A stretch of DNA of 64,000 nucleotides from an uncultured Bacteroides sp. (GCA_947574505.1 CANPJW010000002.1:124001-188000), one strand, 5' to 3'; counted from the first letter of the stretch, positions 18,487 through 27,356 are shown. Made by a program: numbers and translations. The notes: generated by a model from the sequence alone, not told the origin.

Positions 18487-20520
18487 ATGAATTTTGAACT
18501 AACATCAGCTTACAAGCCTACGGGAGACCAACCGGAAGCTATCGCACAACTGACAGAGGGAATTCTTCAGGGAGTTCCCGCACAGACTTTATTGGGAGTC
18601 ACCGGTTCGGGAAAAACATTTACCATCGCCAACGTAATTGCCAATATCAACAAACCGACGTTGATTTTGAGTCATAACAAAACGCTGGCTGCCCAGCTAT
18701 ATGGCGAATTTAAAGGATTCTTCCCCAACAATGCGGTAGAGTATTACGTTTCTTATTATGATTATTACCAGCCGGAAGCCTATTTGCCAAGCAGTGATAC
18801 ATATATAGAAAAAGACTTGATGATTAATGACGAAATCGACAAACTTCGTCTTGCCGCCACTTCCGCCCTACTCTCCGGAAGAAAAGATGTGGTAGTGGTT
18901 TCTTCCGTTTCCTGTATTTATGGTATGGGAAACCCTTCGGATTTCTATAAGAATGTGATTGATATAGAACGGGGCCGCATGATGGACCGCAACGTATTTC
19001 TTCGCCGTCTGGTGGACAGCCTGTATGTGCGTAACGATATCGACCTCAACCGTGGCAATTTCCGCGTGAAAGGTGATACGGTAGATATTTATCTGGCTTA
19101 CACGGACAACCTGCTTCGCGTCACCTTCTGGGGAGATGAAATTGATGGCATAGAAGAGGTCGATCCCATTACAGGTGTCACCGTCGCTCCATTCGATGCT
19201 TATAAGATTTATCCGGCCAATTTGTTTATGACCACCAAGGAAGCCACTCTCCGCGCCATTCACGAAATAGAGGATGATTTGACCAAACAAGTGGCTTTCT
19301 TTGAGTCTATCGGCAAGGAATATGAAGCAAAACGACTCTATGAGCGGGTCACTTACGATATGGAAATGATTCGGGAACTCGGCCATTGTTCCGGCATTGA
19401 AAATTATTCCCGTTATTTCGACGGTCGTGCTGCCGGCACCCGCCCCTACTGCCTGCTGGACTTCTTCCCCGAGGATTTTCTCATCGTTATTGATGAAAGT
19501 CATGTAAGCGTACCGCAAATCCGCGCCATGTACGGGGGAGACCGTGCACGTAAAGTGAATCTTGTGGAATACGGGTTCCGCCTGCCTGCCGCTATGGATA
19601 ACCGTCCGCTGAAATTTGAAGAGTTTCAGGAGATGGCCAAACAAGTGGTTTACGTCAGTGCAACACCGGCTGATTATGAATTAATTCAATCCGAAGGTAT
19701 TGTTGTGGAACAGGTAATCCGTCCTACCGGTTTATTAGACCCGATTATTGAAGTTCGTCCGAGCCTAAATCAGATTGACGACTTGATGGAAGAAATTCAA
19801 CTGCGGATAGAAAGGGAAGAACGTGTACTTGTCACTACACTGACCAAACGAATGGCGGAAGAATTGACGGAATACCTTCTTAATAATAACGTAAGGTGTA
19901 ATTATATCCATAGTGATGTCGATACGCTCGAACGTGTCAAAATCATGGATGATCTCCGGCAAGGAATTTACGATGTACTAATCGGAGTGAATCTGCTTCG
20001 TGAAGGGTTGGACCTTCCCGAAGTATCTCTTGTAGCTATCCTCGACGCAGACAAAGAAGGATTCCTTCGCTCCCACCGTTCTTTGACACAGACCGCGGGA
20101 CGTGCCGCGCGTAATGTGAATGGAAAAGTTATCATGTATGCCGACAAAATGACGGACAGCATGAAGTTGACCATTGACGAGACTAACCGCCGTCGTGAAA
20201 AACAGTTGGCATATAATGAAGCAAACGGGATTACTCCACAGCAAATCAAGAAGGCTAGAAATCTGACCTTATTCGGCAATGCAAACTCCGAAGCAAATGA
20301 ATTATTGAAGGATAAACATGCTTATATCGAACCTGCCACGCCAAATATCGCGGCCGATCCGGTAATACAGTATATGAGCAAACCGCAAATGGAAAAGAGC
20401 ATCGAGCGTACCCGCAAACTTATGCAGGAAGCCGCCAAGAAATTGGAATTCATTGAAGCTGCCCAATATCGTGACGAATTACTGAAACTGGAAGATTTAA
20501 TGAAAGAAAAATGGGGATAA
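18487..20520 (+). CDS. uvrB: Excinuclease ABC subunit B
   Basis: A 677-residue nucleotide excision repair helicase-like protein. Walker A GVTGSGKTF near residue 41, the beta-hairpin region YYDYYQPEAYLPSSDTYIEK, DEAD-like motif VIDESHV near 338, and helicase motif VI QTAGRAARN are all present; the C-terminal UVR domain (residues about 630-670, MQEAAKKLEFIEAAQYRDEL) binds UvrC. ATG 18487 is preferred over the ATG at 18463 because MNFELTSAYKPTGDQPEAI is the usual UvrB N-terminus. Single gene, divergent from the paaK-ACT unit. Confidence 0.98.
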   Translation: MNFELTSAYKPTGDQPEAIAQLTEGILQGVPAQTLLGVTGSGKTFTIANVIANINKPTLILSHNKTLAAQLYGEFKGFFPNNAVEYYVSYYDYYQPEAYLPSSDTYIEKDLMINDEIDKLRLAATSALLSGRKDVVVVSSVSCIYGMGNPSDFYKNVIDIERGRMMDRNVFLRRLVDSLYVRNDIDLNRGNFRVKGDTVDIYLAYTDNLLRVTFWGDEIDGIEEVDPITGVTVAPFDAYKIYPANLFMTTKEATLRAIHEIEDDLTKQVAFFESIGKEYEAKRLYERVTYDMEMIRELGHCSGIENYSRYFDGRAAGTRPYCLLDFFPEDFLIVIDESHVSVPQIRAMYGGDRARKVNLVEYGFRLPAAMDNRPLKFEEFQEMAKQVVYVSATPADYELIQSEGIVVEQVIRPTGLLDPIIEVRPSLNQIDDLMEEIQLRIEREERVLVTTLTKRMAEELTEYLLNNNVRCNYIHSDVDTLERVKIMDDLRQGIYDVLIGVNLLREGLDLPEVSLVAILDADKEGFLRSHRSLTQTAGRAARNVNGKVIMYADKMTDSMKLTIDETNRRREKQLAYNEANGITPQQIKKARNLTLFGNANSEANELLKDKHAYIEPATPNIAADPVIQYMSKPQMEKSIERTRKLMQEAAKKLEFIEAAQYRDELLKLEDLMKEKWG

Positions 20521-20528
20521 GCTTTTTC

Positions 20529-20558
20529 ATTCTCCATCTACTACGAAAGATGGAGAAT
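20529..20558 (+). terminator. Hairpin after uvrB
   Basis: 10 bp arms ATTCTCCATC (20529-20538) and GATGGAGAAT (20549-20558), 8 bases past the uvrB stop. No T run follows, so termination is likely but not certain. Confidence 0.5.
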
Positions 20559-20628
20559 CTTAACAAATCTATAATACAGGAATCAAACATTTAACTAGTG
20601 TTATAAAAACACGAATCATTCACTGATA

Positions 20629-20731
20629 ATTTGCAAATATCACGAAAGTCCGTATCTTTGCACTGTGTTTTTCATAGTATTAGATTTAAGGTTAACAAAG
20701 GTTGGAGCAAGGCGTTGCTCCTTTTTTTATG
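20629..20731 (+). ncRNA. Probable small RNA unit, copy 1 (promoter, short transcript, terminator)
   Basis: Contains TTTG at 20630-20633, 19 bases, then TATCTTTG at 20653-20660, a full Bacteroides promoter. About 45 bases on there is an intrinsic terminator: GGAGCAA (20704-20710), loop GGCG, TTGCTCC (20715-20721), then T7. The predicted transcript is about 20667-20728, roughly 60 nt, with no reading frame. The core (GTATTAGATTTAAGGTTAAC...) resembles the Bacteroidales-1 RNA family as I remember it; that name is tentative. A second copy at 21783-21885 is identical over its last 68 bases. Lies between uvrB and the SGNH esterase gene. Confidence 0.65.
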
Positions 20732-20777
20732 CCCGTACTTATCCTGTCTTTCTTATTTCGAATACACCACAAAAAAC

Positions 20778-20850
20778 AGTGACGCTATCCGAGTGGGATA
20801 CCGTCACTATCATAGCCACATACCGTCACTATGCCGACCGGATAGTGACG
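20778..20850. repeat. Cluster of four GTGACG-type inverted/direct repeats
   Basis: The motif ATAGTGACG or its complement CGTCACTAT occurs four times in 73 bases, one copy imperfect: AGTGACGCTATCC at 20778-20790, GGGATACCGTCACT at 20795-20808, CGTCACTAT at 20824-20832 and ATAGTGACG at 20842-20850. They pair as two consecutive hairpins (12 of 13 and 9 of 9 bp). The second is followed by a short T-rich stretch (20854-20858). No gene is seen here. Confidence 0.65.
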
Positions 20851-20929
20851 CCATTTTTATCCACTATTTTCTAGTACGAAAGTTTACTTATTTACGACCG
20901 TCGCACGCATCAAAATCTGCCAACATTCC

Positions 20930-21634
20930 TCAAAGCGCTTTCTCTATCGCAGCTTTAATCAACGGTTCCATAATATCATATCCTTCACCTGTCGGATGAA
21001 CTCCATCTTTTGTATATTGAGGATTCAAAGCTTGATTATCACCGGCCACCATTGCCTTATAATAATTTACGAACGGAATTTTATTAGCCTTAGCATAAGC
21101 CTCTATACGGGCATTCAAGGCTTGAATCTTCTGTGGAGCATCTTTTATCTCCATTCTCCATTTAAAAGCCGCAGCAGGAAGTATGGAAGTCAATATCACC
21201 TTTATCTTATTTGCCTTAGCCAGTTCGACCATAGAAACGATATTGCCAAAAGTATAATCTTCATTGTAAGGATTCGTATTTTCCGCCACATCATTGGTTC
21301 CGGCATTAATGACTACCAAAGCCGGAGAAAGATTTATCACATCTTCACGGAAGCGCAGCAAGAACTGATAGGAAGTCTGCCCACTAATACCACGACCGAT
21401 ATATCCGTTCGTCTTAAAAAACTCCGGATGAGTCCGCACCCACCCCTCGGTAATAGAGTTTCCCATAAACACAACCCTTTTCTCTTTTTTCGCCGGTGTG
21501 GGCAACGCTACATTTTCTTTTGCATAGCGAGCCAAGTTTGCAAAATCTTTTTTCTGAGCAAAAGTCTCTCCTATTGAGAAACTCAAACAAATAACAGCCA
21601 ATAATGCCCACTGGCCTATCCTTTTTCCTTTCAT
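20930..21634 (-). CDS. SGNH/GDSL-family esterase, exported
   Basis: A 234-residue hydrolase with a signal peptide (MKGKRIGQWALLAVICLSFS, cleavage near FAQ). The SGNH blocks are clear: block I FMGNSITEGW (a GNSI variant of GDSL, nucleophile Ser), block II GISGQTSYQFLLRF with Gly, block III INAGTNDV with Asn, block V DGVHPTGEGY with Asp and His. This subset is close to platelet-activating-factor acetylhydrolase-like or carbohydrate-ester deacetylases; substrate unknown, possibly acetylated glycans. I chose ATG 21634 because the signal peptide begins there. It lies between the two small RNA units and is antisense to their direction. Confidence 0.9.
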   Translation of the reverse strand: MKGKRIGQWALLAVICLSFSIGETFAQKKDFANLARYAKENVALPTPAKKEKRVVFMGNSITEGWVRTHPEFFKTNGYIGRGISGQTSYQFLLRFREDVINLSPALVVINAGTNDVAENTNPYNEDYTFGNIVSMVELAKANKIKVILTSILPAAAFKWRMEIKDAPQKIQALNARIEAYAKANKIPFVNYYKAMVAGDNQALNPQYTKDGVHPTGEGYDIMEPLIKAAIEKAL

Positions 21635-21673
21635 CTTTATATTTTTAAGTATTAGTGAAATATTAATCACACG

Positions 21674-21681
21674 CAAAGATA
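21674..21681 (-). promoter_or_regulatory. -7 promoter element of the SGNH esterase gene
   Basis: TATCTTTG on the minus strand, 40 bases before the ATG at 21634. Confidence 0.5.
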
Positions 21682-21782
21682 AAGAATTCTCATATATCTT
21701 GTTACTCAATCAGCAAATAAGCGTTAACATCAACCCCTAGTTTCTTAATCTATGTTATATAACATATTGTTTTTCTTGGATT

Positions 21783-21885
21783 ATTTGCTATTGTCGCAAA
21801 AGTCCGTACCTTTGCAATGTGTTTTTCATAGTATTAGATTTAAGGTTAACAAAGGTTGGAGCAAGGCGTTGCTCCTTTTTTTATG
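21783..21885 (+). ncRNA. Probable small RNA unit, copy 2
   Basis: Same design as copy 1: TTTG at 21784-21787, 19 bases, TACCTTTG at 21807-21814, and terminator GGAGCAA (21858-21864), loop GGCG, TTGCTCC (21869-21875), T7. Identical to copy 1 over 68 bases (21818-21885); the promoter half differs at 7 positions, all outside the -33 TTTG and the invariant TA and TTTG of the -7 element. Direct orientation, 1,154 bases apart. It ends about 110 bases before the AlaX-like gene, which has its own -7 element after the terminator. Confidence 0.65.
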
Positions 21886-21916
21886 TCCATACGTTTGGAA
21901 TCCTAAAAAAGAATGG

Positions 21917-21924
21917 TACTTTTG
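21917..21924 (+). promoter_or_regulatory. -7 promoter element of the AlaX-like gene
   Basis: TACTTTTG fits TAnnTTTG, downstream of the small RNA terminator and 73 bases before the ATG at 21998. Confidence 0.45.
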
Positions 21925-21997
21925 TAAACAAAAAACCAAAAAACAACAGCCCCATTTCTTAGGAGAAAAAATTATAATTGGAAAATAAGAATAATTT

Positions 21998-22465
21998 ATG
22001 GAACAACAGCCTCAACTCAACGACCACAACAAACAGGAGTACCCGCCCATGCATACAGCGGAGCATTTATTAAATGCTACTATGGTAAAAACTTTCGGTT
22101 GCCCACGCTCTCGAAACGCCCACATAGAAAGAAAAAAAAGTAAATGTGACTATATACTTTCCTCTTGTCCGACAGCAGAGCAGATACAATCTATTGAAAA
22201 TAAAGTGAACGAAGTCATCAGTCAGAATCTGCCGGTGACTGTTGAGTTTATGACACATGAGCAGGCTAAAGACATTGTAGACTTAAGTAAACTACCTGCC
22301 GATGCCAGCGAAACACTTCGCATCATTCGCATTGGAGATTATGATGTCTGTGCCTGCATCGGTTCGCATGTATCCAATACTTCTGAAGTAGGAAATCTCA
22401 AAATCACCAGCTATGATTATGACGAAGAACGACAAACGTTGCGATTAAGATTCAAGCTCCTCTGA
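21998..22465 (+). CDS. AlaX-like tRNA editing protein (Thr/Ala-tRNA synthetase second additional domain)
   Basis: A 155-residue protein consisting of a stand-alone editing domain. Zinc/catalytic motif HTAEH near residues 19-23 (standard HxxxH) and CIGSHVSNTSEVG near residues 120-132 (standard CxxxH) are intact, so it should deacylate mischarged tRNA, typically Ser- or Gly-tRNA(Ala) for AlaX. It is short for AlaX-M and lacks the linker domain, matching the AlaX-S size. The tRNA it acts on is not determinable here. ATG 21998 has an A-rich upstream region typical of Bacteroides. Confidence 0.85.
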   Translation: MEQQPQLNDHNKQEYPPMHTAEHLLNATMVKTFGCPRSRNAHIERKKSKCDYILSSCPTAEQIQSIENKVNEVISQNLPVTVEFMTHEQAKDIVDLSKLPADASETLRIIRIGDYDVCACIGSHVSNTSEVGNLKITSYDYDEERQTLRLRFKLL

Positions 22466-22540
22466 GCCCAATAGTCCTTACCCATTTGCCATCTCTGCCC
22501 TTTCATAGAGTCCGGCCATAAAAAGAAAAACGAAATAAAC

Positions 22541-22590
22541 GGAAAAATGGAATAAACCAATATGATAAAACTTGGTTTACTCCATTTTCC
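22541..22590. terminator. Hairpin between AlaX-like gene and manC
   Basis: Long stem of about 19 bp with one mismatch and one bulge (22541-22560 against 22572-22590), flanked by A- and T-rich sequence. It lies between converging genes. On the minus strand it is followed by a T-rich tract (22520-22540), so it best fits termination of manC. Confidence 0.75.
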
Positions 22591-22607
22591 AAAAAAATAT
22601 CCCCCAA

Positions 22608-23654
22608 TTATTTAGAGAATTCTTTAATTCTCTGCTCCTCATCCAGTTTGCAAATCAACAACGTATTATCTTTCTCGGCAATGATATATCCGTCCAGTCC
22701 TTGCACCACCACCCGCTTTTCTTCGCTGGCGTGCACAATACAGTTCTTACTGTCATACAGGCGAATATCCGTTCCTACCGTAGCATTCCCCGATTTATCC
22801 TGTGGCAAGAGTCCGCGCAGAGCTCCCCAAGTGCCCAAATCCGACCAACCGAATGAAGCAGGCAGTACATAGATTTCCTGCGCTTTCTCCATCACTGCGT
22901 AGTCAATAGAAATGCTTTCGCAAGTCGGAAACAGCTTCTTTATCGTTTCGCCTTCTTTCTCCGTGTAGAAGTCCGGGAAGATACGATCGAAAATCTGTGC
23001 AATACCCGGAGCATATACACGCATCACTGAGGTTATGGTACGTACATTCCACACAAAGATTCCGGCATTCCAGAAATAATCTCCTTCTGCCAAGTACCTC
23101 TCAGCAGTTTCTTTATCCGGTTTTTCTTTGAATGCATCTACCGTAAAAATCTCCTTATCCGTCATTATCCGATCTCCGGAAGCAATATATCCATATCCTG
23201 TTTCCGGACGAGTCGGTCTGATACCTAAGGTAACAATAGCACTGCTATCATTCGTAAAACGAAGCGCCTTCTCTACTACCCGGCGGAATTCCCCCGTATC
23301 AATAACCAATGCATCCGAAGGAGTTACCACGATATTTGCATTCGGATGTTTCTTTTTAATCTTCCAGCAAGCATAAGCTATACAAGGCGCAGTATTCCGC
23401 GCACAAGGCTCTGCCAGAATATTACTCTCCGGTATCTCGGGCAACTGCTCCCGAACAATATCTATATATTTCCCGGAAGTAACCACCCACATATTTTCCT
23501 TTGGGCAAACACCGTCAAAACGATCGGCAGTCAACTGAATCAGCGACCGCCCACATCCCATTACATCAATAAACTGTTTCGGACATTCCGGTGTGCTCAT
23601 CGGCCAAAAACGGCTGCCAATGCCACCGGCCATTATTACGACATGATTATCCAT
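22608..23654 (-). CDS. manC: Mannose-1-phosphate guanylyltransferase
   Basis: A 348-residue nucleotidyltransferase that makes GDP-mannose from Man-1-P and GTP. The pyrophosphorylase signature is MAGGIGSRFWPMSTPECPKQ, followed by VTPSDALV and, near the C-terminus, FGWSDLGTWGAL typical of ManC/CpsB. It lacks the C-terminal phosphomannose isomerase domain of bifunctional forms, which is usual in Bacteroides. It follows the capsule operon on the same strand but is separated by 432 bases with a probable terminator, so it may be a housekeeping gene that supplies GDP-mannose or GDP-fucose for glycans. Confidence 0.93.
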   Translation of the reverse strand: MDNHVVIMAGGIGSRFWPMSTPECPKQFIDVMGCGRSLIQLTADRFDGVCPKENMWVVTSGKYIDIVREQLPEIPESNILAEPCARNTAPCIAYACWKIKKKHPNANIVVTPSDALVIDTGEFRRVVEKALRFTNDSSAIVTLGIRPTRPETGYGYIASGDRIMTDKEIFTVDAFKEKPDKETAERYLAEGDYFWNAGIFVWNVRTITSVMRVYAPGIAQIFDRIFPDFYTEKEGETIKKLFPTCESISIDYAVMEKAQEIYVLPASFGWSDLGTWGALRGLLPQDKSGNATVGTDIRLYDSKNCIVHASEEKRVVVQGLDGYIIAEKDNTLLICKLDEEQRIKEFSK

Positions 23655-23809
23655 ACCTAATTATTCTTCTGTTTTTTTAATAATTGCGCAAGTTACTCCA
23701 AAATGTCCAATTTTACAAGAAAAACAGAAGAAACTAATTAAAACACTTGTAACACATGGTGCTTTATGTTTTTCTCTTATTCGTATTTCGTTTTCCACCT
23801 CTGCTTGTT

Positions 23810-23850
23810 ATAAAAAAAATATATCAACGATCTTCACAGACAGTTGATAT
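23810..23850 (-). terminator. Terminator of the capsule operon
   Basis: 8 bp arms ATATCAAC (23821-23828) and GTTGATAT (23843-23850); read on the minus strand the stem is followed by an uninterrupted T run (A run at about 23812-23819 on plus). It lies some 240 bases past the autokinase stop. Confidence 0.7.
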
Positions 23851-23862
23851 AAAGGAAATCAC

Positions 23863-23963
23863 ACCGGCGTTTACGCCGGTATGAGGGCGTAGTTCAGGAA
23901 CATACCGCTGTACATTTCCCGACCTACAAAATGTAGGATTCTTCATGTGTATGTAGCATGAAG
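23863..23963. repeat. Array of three short palindromes in the capsule/manC spacer
   Basis: Three stem-loops in 101 bases: ACCGGCGT/ACGCCGGT (23863-23880, 2 nt loop), CCTACA/TGTAGG (23923-23937, 3 nt loop) and CTTCATG/CATGAAG (23941-23963, 9 nt loop). GACCTACA is repeated directly at 23921 and at about 23969. The GC-rich first palindrome stands out from the AT-rich surroundings. The remaining bases of the 432-base spacer (23655-24086) show no gene. Confidence 0.6.
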
Positions 23964-24086
23964 TTAGGGACCTACATGTTTCATCTCACTTTGTATAAAA
24001 GTATTAAAAGCACTTTATGTCATATGTCATATCGACCTGTATATATCAGAATACAGGCAGAGATATAATATCTATTTATTCAACGA

Positions 24087-26507
24087 TTATTCTTTATCAC
24101 CATGATTTTCTCCATAACCATAGCCATAACCGTAACGTTTACCATAGCCATAATATTTGCCATATTTACCATAGCCGTAATAATAGCCATATTTTCTCCT
24201 ATTCAAATCCAAACCATTAATAGCGATACAAAGATTAGGCAACTTATTGTTTTCAGCAAGTTCATTAACAAGAGTAAGCTCAGCCTTACGGGTGTAATCT
24301 GCCCGACATACATATACAGATAAGTCAACAACATGTCCTATAAGCAAAGTATCTGTTACCATACCCACCGGCGCCGTATCCAATATCACATAATCAAAAT
24401 TCGCCCTCAATGTTTCGATAGCTTTATCCAATCCGTCACGAGCCAATAACTCTGTCGGATTAGGCGGAACGGTTCCACCGGGAAGAATAAACAGATTCTT
24501 ATTTATGTCGGAAGGTTGTACCAAGTCCATCAGATTCATAGTCGGATTAGTCAGGAACTGAGTAATACCATGCTCCTTCTTAGAAATATTGAATACTTTG
24601 TTCAACCCCGGTTTACGAATATCAAGCCCGACTATTACTACTTTTTTGCCTAGTAAAGATAGACTGATAGCCAAATTGGCGGATATAAAAGACTTTCCTT
24701 CACCACTAATGGTAGAAGTCACCAAAATTACATTCTTACCATTCTCAAGCATGAACTGAAGATTGGTACGAATATTTCGGAAAGTCTCGCTCATGAGATT
24801 GTTCTTATTCTCAAATACTGCAACTGAACCTGTCTTTTCATCCGCTAATGGAATATCGCCGACAACAGGAAGCAAAGTCAATTTTTCAACATCTGCACGC
24901 CCCTCTATCTTGAACTTAGTCAAACCTATCAGACAAATGATACCTACCGGAAGCCCCATTCCCAAGACTAAAGCAGCAAAATAAATCATCATCTTTTTAG
25001 GAGAAACCGGATTTTCGTCCGCCAATGCTTCATCAATTATCTTTGCATTATTAGCAGTAGCAGCCAAAGTTATAGCATTCTCTTCACGCTTTTGAAGCAA
25101 CATCAAATAGAGTCCTGCCTTGATTTCTTGTTGACGGGCAATGCTGACAAACTGACGTTCTTGCGTAGGAGCATCATTAATACGACGAGAATAACGATTC
25201 GCTTCACGAGCTAAATCATCTTTTGTAATTTGCAATCCTTTCAATGTAGCATCCAATGTAGCTTGCACATTGCTGCGCATTGCCCGAATGCTAGTATCCA
25301 AATTCACGATGGTCGGATTATTCTCTGTCGATGTACGTAGCAAACGCTTTCTCTCAACCAACATCTGATTATATCGGTCAATTGCGCCAGCCGATGCTGC
25401 ATCTTGGAGTCCAATATTACTAGGCAAAACCTCATATTCATTACCTTTCATATAGCGTTGCAGGTCCATCACCAAATTAATCTGAGTCTGATTCTCTACA
25501 CGCTTCTTTTCATATTCCGCATTACCTGTCAAGGCAATCTGGGCTTCACTACTCAAATCCGTAATACCGGCACTACGTTTGAAATTCTCCAAATCCTGCT
25601 CCGTACTGCCCAGTTCCTTGGAAATAATACCGATACGCTCGTCTATAAATTCAGCAGTCTTCTGCGCCACTTCATTCTTATCATTGTTGGCATTGATATT
25701 GTACATCTCAAGCAACTTATTGATAAAATCTTTTCCGCGTTGTGTATTTGAATTCTTTAGCGAAAGCACAGCAACTGAAGTAGTCTTTGAAGTAGGAGCT
25801 ATTGACAAAGCTTCACTATATTTTTTTGCTACGGACATTGGACGATTTATAAAGGCTTTAATATGCCGTTCCCCCTCTTCTCCTTTCTGAAAATTCACTG
25901 CCAACGTATCTTTATTTTCAAAAAAAGCAACAGTGCCCTCATCTGTTGGGAATATAGCCGGTAACTTATCAAATCGCTTCTGATACTCTTTGTCTCCTAC
26001 TGTTATCAAGACATCCATCATTCCATTTGTCAATAAGGTCATTCCCACCTCCATCGTTTCTGGAAGTTTTTCAGCCTCCTGTGGAGTCAGACTTGCCAGC
26101 ACGGGAGAAGTACGATAAAGTTCTTTTTCAGGAAATGCATCTTCATCCTTATAAGTTACAAATAAACTCAACTGATTCACAACTTCACGAGCTAACGATT
26201 TAGACCGTAACACTTCTATTTCATTATCTATATTTTTGGATGATGACATAAAACCGTCAAGCCCCATTCTTTCAAGTTCGGAACTCATACTTTTTCCACC
26301 ACCTTTTTCCTCATCTTTTATCAGAACAGTAGCAGAAATATTATAAACAGGAGTTGCTATATGCAAATATACCCATGCAAGAATTATGCAAGCTACTACC
26401 GAAACAACAAACCAAGGCCAATGAACCAGATAACGAAAAAGAATCTCTTGAATATTAATATACTCTTCATCCACTTCATTATACTTTTCCTTATTTTCTC
26501 CACTCAT
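24087..26507 (-). CDS. Polysaccharide biosynthesis tyrosine autokinase (Wzc-like)
   Basis: An 806-residue inner-membrane protein controlling polymer export and chain length. N-terminal Wzz domain with a first membrane helix near residues 34-52, a long periplasmic coiled region with the GNVR-like segment, a second helix near 508-530, then a cytoplasmic BY-kinase: Walker A TISGEGKS at about 599-606, Walker A' VVIVGLDIRKP and Walker B VILDTAPVG. The C-terminus (773-799) has 13 tyrosines in 27 residues alternating with glycine, the autophosphorylation tail. It is the last gene of the capsule operon, 10 bases after the Wza-like gene. No low-molecular-weight phosphatase gene (Wzb) accompanies it. 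Confidence 0.95.
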   Translation of the reverse strand: MSGENKEKYNEVDEEYINIQEILFRYLVHWPWFVVSVVACIILAWVYLHIATPVYNISATVLIKDEEKGGGKSMSSELERMGLDGFMSSSKNIDNEIEVLRSKSLAREVVNQLSLFVTYKDEDAFPEKELYRTSPVLASLTPQEAEKLPETMEVGMTLLTNGMMDVLITVGDKEYQKRFDKLPAIFPTDEGTVAFFENKDTLAVNFQKGEEGERHIKAFINRPMSVAKKYSEALSIAPTSKTTSVAVLSLKNSNTQRGKDFINKLLEMYNINANNDKNEVAQKTAEFIDERIGIISKELGSTEQDLENFKRSAGITDLSSEAQIALTGNAEYEKKRVENQTQINLVMDLQRYMKGNEYEVLPSNIGLQDAASAGAIDRYNQMLVERKRLLRTSTENNPTIVNLDTSIRAMRSNVQATLDATLKGLQITKDDLAREANRYSRRINDAPTQERQFVSIARQQEIKAGLYLMLLQKREENAITLAATANNAKIIDEALADENPVSPKKMMIYFAALVLGMGLPVGIICLIGLTKFKIEGRADVEKLTLLPVVGDIPLADEKTGSVAVFENKNNLMSETFRNIRTNLQFMLENGKNVILVTSTISGEGKSFISANLAISLSLLGKKVVIVGLDIRKPGLNKVFNISKKEHGITQFLTNPTMNLMDLVQPSDINKNLFILPGGTVPPNPTELLARDGLDKAIETLRANFDYVILDTAPVGMVTDTLLIGHVVDLSVYVCRADYTRKAELTLVNELAENNKLPNLCIAINGLDLNRRKYGYYYGYGKYGKYYGYGKRYGYGYGYGENHGDKE

Positions 26508-26517
26508 AATAGATTTA

Positions 26518-27321
26518 TTATTTAAAAATTGTTACTAACAGACTCGCTAATGACACCAATATTGAAGTAGCTGAGAACCAAAGACTTGTACTGTTGCCAA
26601 TATCAGAATTGCGAGCTTTCGCTTTATTAGGAGTTACATAGACTATATCATTTTGTTGTAACCAGTAATAAGGAGATAGAATAGTCTCCGTTTTATTGAG
26701 ATCAAGAGTTATAATCTGTTGTTTACCATGGGCGTCCTCACGAATCAACTTCACATTGTCACGGAGTCCGTAAACAGTCATATCGCCTGCCATAGCTAAG
26801 GCTTCTAATAGATTCACCTTCTCATTATTAATAGTAAATGTACCTGGACGGGTCACTTCACCGATTACTGATATTTTATAGTTTACCATGCGAACAGTAA
26901 CAATCGGAGTCTCCTTAATGTATGGTTTCAATTTTTCCACAATCATTTGTTCCGCTTCCTTCTTTGTCAAGCCGCCTAACTTCAACTCGCCTAATACGGG
27001 AAAATCCACCGTCCCCTCATTACTTACTAAATATTGTTGCAAGACCGGCTGAGTAGTAGTTGTAATATTACTGGTAGCGACACTTATAGGACTTGCTACA
27101 GTCAAGTTAAACGGCATTGCTAATTCCGGACTTGTACATGACACCACAATTGTCAACAAATCTTTCGGCATAATTTTAGCATCATACATCACTTCTTGTT
27201 GTACCCCCTGACCGATCATCTCCGAATCCTGTAAATAGGGAACTTTTTTGTAGGACTGACAAGCTACCAACAAAAAGGGTAATACCAGTCCAATAAGCAA
27301 TTGATTCTTCACTTTATTCAT
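26518..27321 (-). CDS. Polysaccharide export lipoprotein (Wza-like)
   Basis: A 267-residue outer-membrane lipoprotein. Lipobox LVAC with Cys21 follows the hydrophobic leader (MNKVKNQLLIGLVLPFLLVA). A Poly_export domain (YDAKIMPKDLLTIVVSCTSP and VDFPVLGELKLGGLTKKEAE) is followed by an SLBB domain (ISVIGEVTRPGTFTINNEKV) and a C-terminal hydrophobic stretch that may be a membrane helix. Forms the outer-membrane channel with the Wzc-like partner encoded directly downstream. Confidence 0.94.
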   Translation of the reverse strand: MNKVKNQLLIGLVLPFLLVACQSYKKVPYLQDSEMIGQGVQQEVMYDAKIMPKDLLTIVVSCTSPELAMPFNLTVASPISVATSNITTTTQPVLQQYLVSNEGTVDFPVLGELKLGGLTKKEAEQMIVEKLKPYIKETPIVTVRMVNYKISVIGEVTRPGTFTINNEKVNLLEALAMAGDMTVYGLRDNVKLIREDAHGKQQIITLDLNKTETILSPYYWLQQNDIVYVTPNKAKARNSDIGNSTSLWFSATSILVSLASLLVTIFK

Positions 27322-27356
27322 ACTATTTTTCTTAGTTTTTTTACTACTTACATTTT

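Noticed and set aside
24017..24323. Plus-strand open frames rich in Ile/Thr and His over the autokinase 3' end
   Set aside because: They are antisense shadows of the Tyr-Gly repeat tail and have no start context.
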